From: Bin87 sp965261195
GTDB lineage: Bacteria; Chloroflexota; Dehalococcoidia; Lucifugimonadales; UBA3495
Reading direction: 5' to 3'
DNA: 64,000 bases
Assembly (NCBI GenBank): GCA_965261195.1
Contig: OZ253455.1
Location: 868,001-932,000 of the forward strand
Part shown: piece after piece, positions 34,832 to 45,552 of the stretch
Numbering within the stretch: position 1 is the first letter of the stretch
Layout: the number at the start of each line of letters is the position of its first letter
The notes under the pieces: generated by a model
Told to the model about the DNA's origin: nothing
Database searches by the model: none
What the model saw: only the letters and a program-made list of their open reading frames with translations
Position numbers and translations under genes: made by a program

Positions 34832-35320
34832 GGTTTCAGTTTGAACCTGACGAACCGACCGGCGCGGTCGGTCAGTGCCATTACTTTGGTAGTCAGCCCA
34901 CCTCGACTGCGGCCAATTGCTTGAACAATTTGGGATTCATCGGGTGGGCGGCCTCTTTTGGGGCGCCTGCCCCGTGCTGGTGAACTTTGACAAAGGCGCC
35001 GTCCACCATTATGACTGCCCAGTTGAGCACGTCGGCCAGAGACGAGAAAACGGCTTCAAAGACGCCGATTTTGACCCAGCGGTTGAAACGCTGGTACACG
35101 GTGCCCCACTTATACCGAATTGCGGAGGGAGGTCGCGCCAGGGTGCGCCGGTGCGGGCAATCCAGAGGATGCCTTCAATAGTGGTACGATGGCTCTGCGC
35201 GTAGGGGCGACCGTTATGGCCGCTTTCGCTCGGCAGGAGTGGGGCGATGCGTTTCCATTGCCGATTTGATAACCTCCTACGTGCCATTTTCCATACTCCA
35301 GGTGCGGTTTTTGCAAGCAC
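34832..35320 (-). pseudogene. IS5-family transposase remnant, truncated by the IS66 element
   Basis: Minus-strand fragments encode an IS5/IS427-type transposase. The first part starts MARRRLSNRQWKRIAPLLP (ATG 35287) and contains GILWIARTGAPWRDLPPQFG. After a frameshift near 35105 it continues KWGTVYQRFNRWVKIGVFE, then IMVDGAFVKVHQHGAGAPK with a DDE Asp. The sequence ends abruptly at 34832, where the IS66 right end begins, and the missing 3' part is not found left of the IS66. This indicates insertion followed by deletion. Confidence 0.85.
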
Positions 35321-35330
35321 CTTTACCAGT

Positions 35331-35716
35331 AGAAATATAGCATATAAGTTCTAGAATGTCAATTTAAGTGGAGTTATCAATCTACCAGAGTTTGTAAACA
35401 AGCCCTAGCAATGATGGTTCGCCGACGTGTGTTCAGCCGCATCGAGATTACCAAGTCCCTCGACAAGCTCGGGATGAGCGGGCGCTCATCGCAATGACAG
35501 ATTAAAGTGGGTACGCGTGAGTCGTTAGGGTGTGCTGACAAATACCGTCATTCCCGCGAATGCACCGTCATTCCAGTGAAAGCGGGAATCCAGTGGCGGA
35601 AGTCGTTAATCACGGTTCCGATTCTTTCAGCATACCTTGGCGAGCATCAGGGTCGATGGCGGGGTGTTTCCAACAGATGTATGGCGGGGTTATAGAGCAA
35701 TCAATGCCGGGACGGT
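35331..35716. repeat. Intergenic region with dispersed repeats
   Basis: No gene is seen in this 386-bp stretch. About 35410-35521 is a partial copy of the MITE-like element at 50298-50451, sharing CGCAATGACAGAT and GTACGCGTGAG at its right end and, inverted, CCGACGTGTG. About 35546-35592 is a palindromic segment with TCATTCCCGC and GCGGGAATCCAG, a common REP-type motif. The region separates the IS5 remnant from the 3' end of amtB. Confidence 0.6.
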
Positions 35717-37090
35717 TCACTGCTCCTCGTCCATCTCCGGCATCAGCACAAACTCCGGGTAAGCTTCGATTCCCAGCTCGCCGGCGTCCTGGCCCAGGCG
35801 CTCCACCTGGTTGGATACCCGCGCTCCTATCGTCATCGCCATCAACCGCCAGAGCGTCCACGAAACCCCGAACGCGAATGCCCCCACCGCAGCTACTCCC
35901 GCCAGCTGCGCCAGGATGTTGCCCCCGGCTACGATGCAGACCGCCAGGGTTCCCCAGATGCCGGCGAACAGATGGGCCGGCACCGCGCCAACTACATCGT
36001 CCAGCTTGAGCTTTTCCAGCAGATTGATGCCCGACGTGCAAATGACGCCGCCAACCGCTCCGATGATGATTGCCCAGTAGTGTTCCACAAAATCGGGGCC
36101 GGCGGTAATCGAGACCAGCCCGGCGATGGCGCCGTTCAGGCAGGTGAACAGGTCAATGCGACCCAGCAGGGGCCGCGATATGCTCAGCGCAGCGATGACC
36201 CCGGCGGCGGCGGCCAGGTTGGTGTTGACCAGCACGTGGCCCATCGCCACCACGTCCGCAGCGCTGCCCAGCGCCAGCTGCGACCCGGCGTTGAAACCGA
36301 ACCAGCCAAACCACAAAATGAAAACCCCCAGCGTAACCAACAGCACGTTGGAGGGCGGAGTTGGTCTTACCGTTCCGTCTCTGCGGAATTTGCCCAGCCG
36401 TGGCCCGATTACCAGCATCCCGGCCAGCGCTGCCCAGCCTCCGGTGCTGTGTACTATGGTCGAACCGGCGAAGTCCTGGAACCCGATGGCGGCCAGCCAT
36501 CCGCCGCCCCAGGTCCAGGCGCCCACAATGGGGTAGATGAACGCGGTAAGCGCCAGCGTAAAGAGGAAGAACGACCACATATTGACCCGTTCCGCCAGAG
36601 TCCCCGACACGATGGAAGCGGCGGTGGCGACGAATACCATCTGGAAGAACCAGTCTGACATTACGGAGTGGCCGTTCTCTACCACAGCTGCTACGACGCT
36701 GGTATCCCCGGACACCAGCGCAATCTCGTCGGCGGACGGCCCATAGAGCAACTGGAACGAGCCGATGACGTGCCAGACCTCGGCGTACATCAGGTTGTAG
36801 CCGATAAAGTAGAAAGCAAGCCCGGCAATGGAGTACAGCCCGATATTCTTCATGCAAATCATCGAGGCGTTCTTGGTGCGCACCGACCCTGATTCCAGCA
36901 TGGTAAAACCGGCGCACATCCACATCACCAACGCGCCCCAGACCAGGAAGGAGAAGGTGTTGAGGATGAACTGCGTTTCCTCGTCCACGCCGGCGGCATG
37001 GGCTACCGATGGCCAGACCAAAAATGCCGCCACCGGAACGATAATCGCTCCAAACATGGCGGCGACGGAGTAACGACGGGAAAGTGTCAT
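35717..37090 (-). CDS. amtB: Ammonium transporter
   Basis: A 457-aa Amt/Rh family channel. A signal-peptide-like start (MTLSRRYSVAAMFG, ending near SVAHA) precedes about eleven membrane helices. Family features include FWLVWGALVMWM-like first helix, GGWLAAIGFQDFAGSTIVHSTGGWAAL with the conserved Asp and first pore His, and FGWFGFNAGSQ. The C-terminus continues into a cytoplasmic tail as in AmtB. No glnK is next to it. Start ATG 37090 lies 2 bp from a 16-bp tandem repeat array that fills the upstream gap, and no ribosome binding site is visible. Confidence 0.93.
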   Translation of the reverse strand: MTLSRRYSVAAMFGAIIVPVAAFLVWPSVAHAAGVDEETQFILNTFSFLVWGALVMWMCAGFTMLESGSVRTKNASMICMKNIGLYSIAGLAFYFIGYNLMYAEVWHVIGSFQLLYGPSADEIALVSGDTSVVAAVVENGHSVMSDWFFQMVFVATAASIVSGTLAERVNMWSFFLFTLALTAFIYPIVGAWTWGGGWLAAIGFQDFAGSTIVHSTGGWAALAGMLVIGPRLGKFRRDGTVRPTPPSNVLLVTLGVFILWFGWFGFNAGSQLALGSAADVVAMGHVLVNTNLAAAAGVIAALSISRPLLGRIDLFTCLNGAIAGLVSITAGPDFVEHYWAIIIGAVGGVICTSGINLLEKLKLDDVVGAVPAHLFAGIWGTLAVCIVAGGNILAQLAGVAAVGAFAFGVSWTLWRLMAMTIGARVSNQVERLGQDAGELGIEAYPEFVLMPEMDEEQ

Positions 37091-37092
37091 TT

Positions 37093-37252
37093 GGCTGCGG
37101 TTCCAATCGGCTGCGGTTCCAATCGGCTGCGGTTCCAATCGGCTGCGGTTCCAATCGGCTGCGGTTCCAATCGGCTGCGGTTCCAGGCGGCTGCGGTTCC
37201 AGGCGGCTGCGGTTCCAGGCGGCTGCGGTTCCAGGCGGCTACGGTTCCAGGC
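37093..37252 (-). repeat. Tandem repeat array, ten copies of a 16-bp unit
   Basis: Ten 16-bp units, GGCTGCGGTTCCAATC (five copies) then GGCTGCGGTTCCAGGC (four copies, plus one with GGCTAC), run without interruption from 37093 to 37252. They fill the whole gap between the MOSC gene and amtB and overlap the last codons of the MOSC gene. There are no spacers, so it is not a CRISPR array. Confidence 0.95.
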
Positions 37253-37676
37253 GGATGGTATCGCCCACGTTGATGTCGCCGCCTTGCAACACGACGGTCA
37301 GAATGCCCCGCCGCCCAAAGATTTCCTGCTGCAGGCCGGGTATCAGCGCGTCCATCTTCTGGCAGGGTTCGCAGTCGCCGGTCACCTCCAGCGTAACGTG
37401 GTTGGCTTCCGTGCCGATGAAGAACACGTTGCCCTGGGTGGCCTGGGACAAGTCCATGCCGGCGACGGTGATGTTTTCCTTGACCTGTCCGGGTTGAAGG
37501 CCGTATTTGTCCAGGGTTTCCTGGTCCATAACCAGCACCTGGCGCAAGTTCCTGGGGTTGCGGCTGCGATCACCGTCCAGGCCTTCTGCGGAGATTGCGC
37601 GCGCAGACTCCACCGGATCGGAGGGTGTGCCTTTGACGCGGGCGATGTGGAGATTCACGATGTTACCGGATTGCAT
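37239..37676 (-). CDS. MOSC-domain protein
   Basis: A 145-aa stand-alone MOSC domain (molybdenum cofactor sulfurase C-terminal type). LDGDRSRNPRNLRQVLVMD, the ENITVAGMDLS segment and the conserved Cys in EVTGDCEPCQKMD are present. MOSC domains bind or transfer sulfur for molybdoenzymes or detoxification (YiiM/YuaD type). Start ATG 37676 with GGAG upstream. The stop TAG at 37239-37241 arises from a single-base variant of the tandem repeat unit (CTG to CTA on the plus strand); without it the frame would run through the array. Confidence 0.88.
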   Translation of the reverse strand: MQSGNIVNLHIARVKGTPSDPVESARAISAEGLDGDRSRNPRNLRQVLVMDQETLDKYGLQPGQVKENITVAGMDLSQATQGNVFFIGTEANHVTLEVTGDCEPCQKMDALIPGLQQEIFGRRGILTVVLQGGDINVGDTIRLEP

Positions 37677-37890
37677 GAAGTGTCTCCTCGGATTGGCTTC
37701 GGATTCGGATGGGCATTCAGATAGCGGGATTGTAATGTACGGCGGGAAAGGTTGGCAAACGCTGCGGCGCGACGGAGACCGGCCGCAGCCCCGGGTTCCG
37801 GGATTGCTCGGTAGCCGGCGGCCCTCGCCTTGGGTAGAATGCAGGCCAATCTACCCTCCGGCGCTGGCCGGGGTACTGCGAGGACCTGTT

Positions 37891-38742
37891 ATGGCTTACG
37901 AGTTTATCAAGACGGAAGTGGTGGACGGCGTGCTCGTGATGACGATGCACGACCCGCCGACGCGGAACGCCTTGGGCATCCAGATGGCCGCCGAGATGTT
38001 CGAGCGGCTGGACGAATTTGAAAACAACCCGGAAGAACGCGTTTTGCTGCTGACCGGCACCGATCCGTCGTTTTGCTCCGGCGCCAACGTGCGCGGGTTC
38101 CGCCAGCGCATTGAGGAACGGGAAGGTCAGGCGGAGGATGAACCGCTGACCTGGGGCAAGATGGAATATATGCAGGGGCGCCGCCAGAGCGTCGAAAGCG
38201 GGCCGCGCGTCAACTTCGTACCGCTGCGCATCCACAACCTGCAGAAGCCTTCGATTGCGATGGTAAACGGGCCGGCGGCCGGGGTCGGCTGCGGCCTGGC
38301 GCTGTCGTGCGACATCAGGGTGGTTGGCGACAGCGGGAGGTTGTCGGAGCGGTTCGTCCTCAACGGTCTGATTCCGGGGGACGGCAGTTGCTGGCAGTTG
38401 CCCAAGCTCATCGGCACCAGCAACACGTTGCTGCTGCAGTACACCGGGGACTGGATGGGCGGCGAAGACGCGGTGCGCATCGGGTTGGCCAGCAAGAGTT
38501 TCCCCGACGACCAGTTGATGGAAGGCGCTATGGAGTTGGCGACGCGCATCGCCAAAGGGCCGACGGTGGCCCATTCCCTGACCAAATACCTGGTGCAACA
38601 GAGCATGGATCTGACTTTCCGGGAAGCGCTGGAAATGGCGTCGGCGGCGCAGGAGCACGTGCGGCGGACGGAAGACCACAAGATTGCCGTGCAGTGGTTC
38701 CTGGACAAAAACCGCGGTATGCCGCCGTTCGTGGGCCGATAG
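37891..38742 (+). CDS. Enoyl-CoA hydratase/isomerase family protein
   Basis: A 283-aa crotonase-fold protein. The first oxyanion-hole segment is DPSFCSGANVRGF, and the second is NGPAAGVGCGLALSCDIRV, followed by FVLNGLIPGDGSCWQLP. The residue that aligns with the second catalytic Glu of hydratases reads GDGSCW, so it may be an isomerase or another crotonase-family activity. Start ATG 37891 is the family N-terminus (MAYEFIKTEVVDG); the frame extends further upstream but without similarity. It precedes the rRNA unit, which has its own promoter. Confidence 0.87.
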   Translation: MAYEFIKTEVVDGVLVMTMHDPPTRNALGIQMAAEMFERLDEFENNPEERVLLLTGTDPSFCSGANVRGFRQRIEEREGQAEDEPLTWGKMEYMQGRRQSVESGPRVNFVPLRIHNLQKPSIAMVNGPAAGVGCGLALSCDIRVVGDSGRLSERFVLNGLIPGDGSCWQLPKLIGTSNTLLLQYTGDWMGGEDAVRIGLASKSFPDDQLMEGAMELATRIAKGPTVAHSLTKYLVQQSMDLTFREALEMASAAQEHVRRTEDHKIAVQWFLDKNRGMPPFVGR

Positions 38743-38777
38743 TTTCGATTCGCACCAAAATCCGTGTGGTTTGGCCC

Positions 38778-38806
38778 TTGACGGGCGCCAGAGTGGCCCC
38801 TATAAT
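38778..38806 (+). promoter_or_regulatory. rRNA promoter upstream of 23S
   Basis: TTGACG (38778-38783) and a perfect TATAAT (38801-38806) are separated by 17 bp, about 155 bp before mature 23S. This shows that the 23S gene is transcribed independently of any 16S gene. Confidence 0.75.
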
Positions 38807-38899
38807 CCTTTTTTACCAACTGAATCGAAACGGGTTTCCGAGGAAACCTGTTGAGCCGGAGCCGGAAGGCTCCAGAGCGCGAGCAGTTGGGCAGATTAA

Positions 38900-38961
38900 C
38901 AACTGAATAGGAAGTTTTGAACTGTAAGAACCGAGTCTAGTGAATTTGAAGTTCCTAGCGT
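38900..38961 (+). other. 5' half of the pre-23S processing stem
   Basis: CAACTGAATAGGAAGTTTTG (from 38900), GAACCGAG (about 38929) and TTGAAGTTCCTAGCGTGGGT pair with complementary blocks downstream of 23S at 42012-42085. Together they form the long double-stranded stalk recognised by RNase III. The near-perfect pairing sets the mature ends. Confidence 0.85.
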
Positions 38962-42011
<3,050 letters not shown>

Positions 42012-42085
42012 ACGCTAAGAGCTTCAAAATCTCTTGGCTCGGTTCGGATCGTTTATAGATCAAGTTCAAACTTCCTGTTCAGTTG
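42012..42085 (+). other. 3' half of the pre-23S processing stem
   Basis: CACGCTAAGAGCTTCAA, CTCGGTTC and AGTTCAAACTTCCTGTTCAG (42063-42082) are complementary to the segments upstream of 23S. Their spacing leaves no room for a 5S gene before the tRNA. Confidence 0.85.
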
Positions 42086-42095
42086 GCTTCATCAC

Positions 42096-42170
42096 TGCGG
42101 GGTGGAGCAGTGGCAGCTCGTCGGGCTCATAACCCGAAGGTCGTTGGTTCGAGTCCAACCCCCGCTACCA
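42096..42170 (+). tRNA. Initiator tRNA-fMet (CAT anticodon)
   Basis: 75 nt with encoded CCA. Anticodon loop CTCATAA is flanked by three G-C pairs (GGG/CCC), an initiator hallmark. The D stem has A11-U24. The first and last acceptor bases (T1 and T72) are unpaired, as required for formylation, though most bacterial initiators have C1-A72. It lies 10 bp after the pre-23S stem and shares its transcript. Confidence 0.95.
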
Positions 42171-42182
42171 AAGTCGTAATCA

Positions 42183-42212
42183 AAAGGCCCCGGCATCCCC
42201 GGGGCCTTTTCG
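42183..42212 (+). terminator. Terminator of the 23S - tRNA-fMet unit
   Basis: AAAGGCCCCGG and CCGGGGCCTTTT form a strong G/C stem with a short loop, ending in TTTT, just 13 bp after the tRNA CCA. It closes the rRNA-tRNA transcript. Confidence 0.9.
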
Positions 42213-42236
42213 CTTACGACCGGGAGCCTCGCCGGA

Positions 42237-42875
42237 TCAGGTTACATTGAAAATCCAGCGAGCGATTTCAAAGGTGAACCCGGGCAGCACTCCCTCTCCG
42301 GAAATCGTCTCCGGGTTTTCCAGCACTTCCGGTTCCTCCTGACCTTCCCGGTAGATGTAAACCCGACGGTTTTGCGGGTCGATGAGCCAGCCCAGCCGGG
42401 CGCCGTTCGCCAGGTAGAGCTGCATCTTGGCCCGCAGCGGCGCGACATTATCCGAACCGGAGCGAATCTCCACCACGAAATCGGGACACAACAGTATCCA
42501 TTGCCCAGATGGTTGGTCATGAATTTCCCACCGTTCCGGCGAAATCCAAGCGGCGTCCGGGGATAGAACACTACCGTTTGGCATCCGATATCCGGCAGAG
42601 GATCCGGTCGATACGCCGCCGAACCCTCGTCCCCAAACCCCTAGGTCTATCGAAAGGTTATTCTCGTGGGAACCCGAAGGGAACATGGTGGGCGGCATTA
42701 TGATTATTTCTCCCTCCGGGCTCAGCTCGAATTGCCAGGGGCTTTGCCGGTTGTGCTGGCAGAAATCCGCAAACAGCTTTTCCAGGTCTCGCCCTTTGAC
42801 CGAGATGCCCAGGTGTCTGGGATCAAGCACGAAGGCTTTATCGGGTACGATGCGCGTGCCCAAACCGGAGGTCAT
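42237..42875 (-). CDS. Uma2-family (DUF820) endonuclease-like protein
   Basis: A 212-aa protein of the Uma2 family, which has a PD-(D/E)xK restriction-endonuclease-like fold. The motifs are SPDAAWIS (Asp), then CPDFVVEIRSGSD (the E-x-K-like strand, here EIR) and LRAKMQLYLANGARLGWLIDP. The family is very common in cyanobacteria and Chloroflexota, often near mobile DNA; its role is unknown. Start ATG 42875 has AGGAG 7 bp upstream; a frame start at 42896 is less likely. It lies 66 bp after the tRNA, on the opposite strand. Confidence 0.85.
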   Translation of the reverse strand: MTSGLGTRIVPDKAFVLDPRHLGISVKGRDLEKLFADFCQHNRQSPWQFELSPEGEIIIMPPTMFPSGSHENNLSIDLGVWGRGFGGVSTGSSAGYRMPNGSVLSPDAAWISPERWEIHDQPSGQWILLCPDFVVEIRSGSDNVAPLRAKMQLYLANGARLGWLIDPQNRRVYIYREGQEEPEVLENPETISGEGVLPGFTFEIARWIFNVT

Positions 42876-42907
42876 GATGCCGCTCCTATTCACCAAGGGG
42901 TCTGGTG

Positions 42908-43234
42908 TTAGTCCGCCGCCGGCACTCCGGAGGCTTCCAGGCGGTGCACCACGTCGTAGGTGTGGAACTCGCCCGGGCCCAGCAGGAAATCGGGCGGGCC
43001 GCCGGCGTGGGCCGAGCGGAACGCGTCGCTTTTCACCCAGGTCTGATGATGTTCCTCGTTCTCCCAGTGGGTTACGACCAGGAAATCCTCGTGGTCTGGG
43101 GTCTTGGTCATCTTCCAGAGTTCAAAGCTGATGAAGCCGGGATGATCCTGCACGGAGCCGCGGGCCTTGAACATACTTTCGAGGGTGTCCCCGTAGCCGG
43201 TTTTTACCTGGATGCGGTTGGTTGCGATGAACAT
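42908..43234 (-). CDS. IsdG/HmoA-like heme-degrading monooxygenase (ABM fold)
   Basis: A 108-aa protein of the antibiotic biosynthesis monooxygenase fold. The residues matching the IsdG/IsdI catalytic triad are exactly placed: Asn6 (MFIATN), Trp66 (HHQTW) and His76 (RSAH). This favours heme cleavage with iron release rather than quinone monooxygenation. Start ATG 43234 with GGAGG upstream. It sits just downstream of an LLM monooxygenase gene on the same strand, so it may serve iron supply or a linked oxidation. Confidence 0.82.
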   Translation of the reverse strand: MFIATNRIQVKTGYGDTLESMFKARGSVQDHPGFISFELWKMTKTPDHEDFLVVTHWENEEHHQTWVKSDAFRSAHAGGPPDFLLGPGEFHTYDVVHRLEASGVPAAD

Positions 43235-43287
43235 GATGGCCTCCTGTCGAGTCCGGTGTGGGTTGGGTTGGCTAATCTTCGGGTTCT

Positions 43288-44388
43288 TCAAACCGCCGTG
43301 AGGTCGGCCAATTGCGGCAGGGTTGCTTTAGCCAGGAGTTCCAGCGAGCGCAGGCCCCTGGCGCGGTCGGCTCCCCAATCGTGGCAAAGGACCAGCAGCG
43401 TGCCAAAGCCGCCGGTGTCCTCGTACAGCTGTCGGATTTGGCGGGCGCACTCGTCGGGGTCGCCAACTATCCAGAAGTTGTCCAGCATATACTCCGGCGT
43501 CAGGGCGGAATCCGGCAGGTCGGGGCTGGTTTTGATGCCGTCGAGTCCCCGCTGGCCGTGGCCCAGCAACGGAATGAAGTACTTGTTGAACGTGGTGGCC
43601 GGCGGACCGGACATCACTTCCTGCACCGCCTGCTCAGTTGTGTCCGCCACGTAGACTTCACGGGCAATGCGCCACTGCGACCTGGATACGGAACGGCCGC
43701 CGGTTTGAGCGCCGCGAGTGTAGGCGTCCCAATGGTTGGGTAGATGGGTGTGGTGCAGGAACAGGGTGCTCATGGGCCACCATCCCATCTCGCCGGCGAC
43801 TTCGAGAGTGGGCGACAATGGGCTGCTGCCCGCGACGGCGATGGGCGGGTAGGGTTTCTGAAAGGGGCGCATATGGTAGGCCAGGCCCAGCTCGGGACGC
43901 GATGCGGGCACCTTTACGTCGTAATGCTCGCCCTGGAAGTGGAAACCTGCCGGGTCATCGCTGGTCCACATCTTGACGATGAGTTCGGCGGCCTCGCGCA
44001 TTTTGCTGCGCTGCTGGCCCGATTCTCGGCTTGACCCGAACAGCTCCGAGTCGGTGGGCACACCACCCGAGCCGATGCCGAAGAAGAAACGCCCTCTGGC
44101 CAGATGGTCCAGCATCGCCATGCGGTGGGCAATCATCACCGGATCGTGGAAAGCGAGCAGGGAGACCCCCGTGCCCATAATCAGGTTCTTCGTAACTCCC
44201 AACGCCCGCGATATGAACAGGTCAGGGGCCGGCATATTCTCCCACTCAGTGGTGAAATGTTCGCCAATCCACGCCTCGGAATAGCCCAGCTCATCGGCAA
44301 AGGCCATCAACTCCAGATCTTCGTCGTAGGTATCGGCGTGGAGCCGACCCGGCGGGTGCAGGGGCATATTGAACAGGCCGAGCTTCAT
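43288..44388 (-). CDS. LLM-class flavin-dependent oxidoreductase
   Basis: A 366-aa luciferase-like monooxygenase: MKLGLFNMPLHPPGR, FADELGYSEAWIGEHFTTEWE, IMGTGVSLLAFHDPVMIAHR and RFFFGIGSGGVPTDSELFG. The HPPGR start and EHFTTEW motif resemble the large SAR202 FMN monooxygenase group. Start ATG 44388 with GGAGTG upstream. It is the middle gene of an LLM-LLM-IsdG-like set. Confidence 0.88.
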   Translation of the reverse strand: MKLGLFNMPLHPPGRLHADTYDEDLELMAFADELGYSEAWIGEHFTTEWENMPAPDLFISRALGVTKNLIMGTGVSLLAFHDPVMIAHRMAMLDHLARGRFFFGIGSGGVPTDSELFGSSRESGQQRSKMREAAELIVKMWTSDDPAGFHFQGEHYDVKVPASRPELGLAYHMRPFQKPYPPIAVAGSSPLSPTLEVAGEMGWWPMSTLFLHHTHLPNHWDAYTRGAQTGGRSVSRSQWRIAREVYVADTTEQAVQEVMSGPPATTFNKYFIPLLGHGQRGLDGIKTSPDLPDSALTPEYMLDNFWIVGDPDECARQIRQLYEDTGGFGTLLVLCHDWGADRARGLRSLELLAKATLPQLADLTAV

Positions 44389-44425
44389 GTTAGTCACTCC
44401 GGAATGATGGATAGTCGGTTTCCGG

Positions 44426-45376
44426 TTAGAGGGATTGGGCGACCTTGCCCAGTAACGAGATGGTGCGCTCCATCGCCCCCTCCGGATCATCACCGGCCAG
44501 AACCGGAGTTACCAGCAATTCGGTCATGCCCATGTCCAGCATTGTCGTCATGCGTTCGCCGACGGTGTCTTCATCTCCGGTCAAAACGGTGGCGGCGATC
44601 ATCGCGTCGCTCCAGGTTTCCTCGGCCGCCTCCGGGTAGCCGGCGGCAGCCCACATCCGTTGGTAGAAAGGCATACGCGGGTAGTTAGATAGCTGCTGCT
44701 GCACGGCCAGACGAATGGCGCCTTCGTCGTCGCTGATGCAAACCGGCGCGTGGGCGATGAGCGGCGGAGTTTCGCGTCCGGCCTGGTCGGAGCCCCGGCG
44801 CATGGCCGGCAGGGCCTTGTCGCGCAGATAAACCGCCGGCGATACCCAGCTGATGGCTCCGTCGGACAGCTCGCCGCACAGCTCAAAGGAGCCTTCCTGC
44901 AGGGCCGAGGCCATCACGGGTACGTCCACCGGCCTGGGGATGCTGGCGTGGGCGGTATATTCCTGGCCGTCGAAATCGACTGCGCCCGTATGCAGCAGAT
45001 CCCGCAGGATTTGCAGATATTCGCGCAAGTTGGTCAACGGGGCGCGCAGATTGAATCCGAACATTGAGCGCATGGAAGGGCGATGGCTGGGGCCCAGGCC
45101 AAGACGCAATCGGCCCGGCGCCAGCTGGTCAATGACCTGCACCTGCTGGGCCACGACGATGGGATGCCTCGGATAGGTGGGGACGATAGAGGTTCCGTAG
45201 AGGATGTTATCCGTTTGCACGGAAGAGGCTGCGAAGAGCGTCAGCGCGTCCAACCCGGTTCCGCCGGTGGTGAGCCAGGTGGCGTTGATGCCGGCGGCTT
45301 CGGCGCGCCGCATGAGGTCCAGAGATGCTTCAGCGCTGGGAGCGCCGGCGTGCAATCCGATTCGTTTGGTAGCCAT
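44426..45376 (-). CDS. LLM-class F420-dependent oxidoreductase-like protein
   Basis: A 316-aa luciferase-family protein of the F420-type: IGLHAGAPSAEASLDLMRR, GTSIVPTYPRHPIVVAQQV and GRLRLGLGPSHRPSMRSMFG. The ETWSDAMIAATVLTGDEDTV segment is typical of the C-terminal part. Substrate unknown. Start ATG 45376. It is followed by the second LLM gene after 37 bp. Confidence 0.87.
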   Translation of the reverse strand: MATKRIGLHAGAPSAEASLDLMRRAEAAGINATWLTTGGTGLDALTLFAASSVQTDNILYGTSIVPTYPRHPIVVAQQVQVIDQLAPGRLRLGLGPSHRPSMRSMFGFNLRAPLTNLREYLQILRDLLHTGAVDFDGQEYTAHASIPRPVDVPVMASALQEGSFELCGELSDGAISWVSPAVYLRDKALPAMRRGSDQAGRETPPLIAHAPVCISDDEGAIRLAVQQQLSNYPRMPFYQRMWAAAGYPEAAEETWSDAMIAATVLTGDEDTVGERMTTMLDMGMTELLVTPVLAGDDPEGAMERTISLLGKVAQSL

Positions 45377-45552
45377 TGCCTTACCTCGCTGGGATGCGTT
45401 GTTGTCGTACGTTGTTGGGATACGTTTTTGGGGCCTTTTTATAAGTGCCGGAGATGGTCATATCCTAACATCTGCCACTGGTTTTGTACTGCTGCCGGTT
45501 TTGTAGCGGGAAAAAGCGGCGGGAGGCCGGCGCCGCTCCCGCGCCAACCGGT

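Noticed and set aside
37093..37252. Possible CRISPR array
   Set aside because: The 16-bp units are directly contiguous without spacers and no cas genes are nearby; it is a simple tandem repeat.
42012..42095. 5S rRNA after 23S
   Set aside because: The interval is fully used by the processing stem and is too short for 5S.
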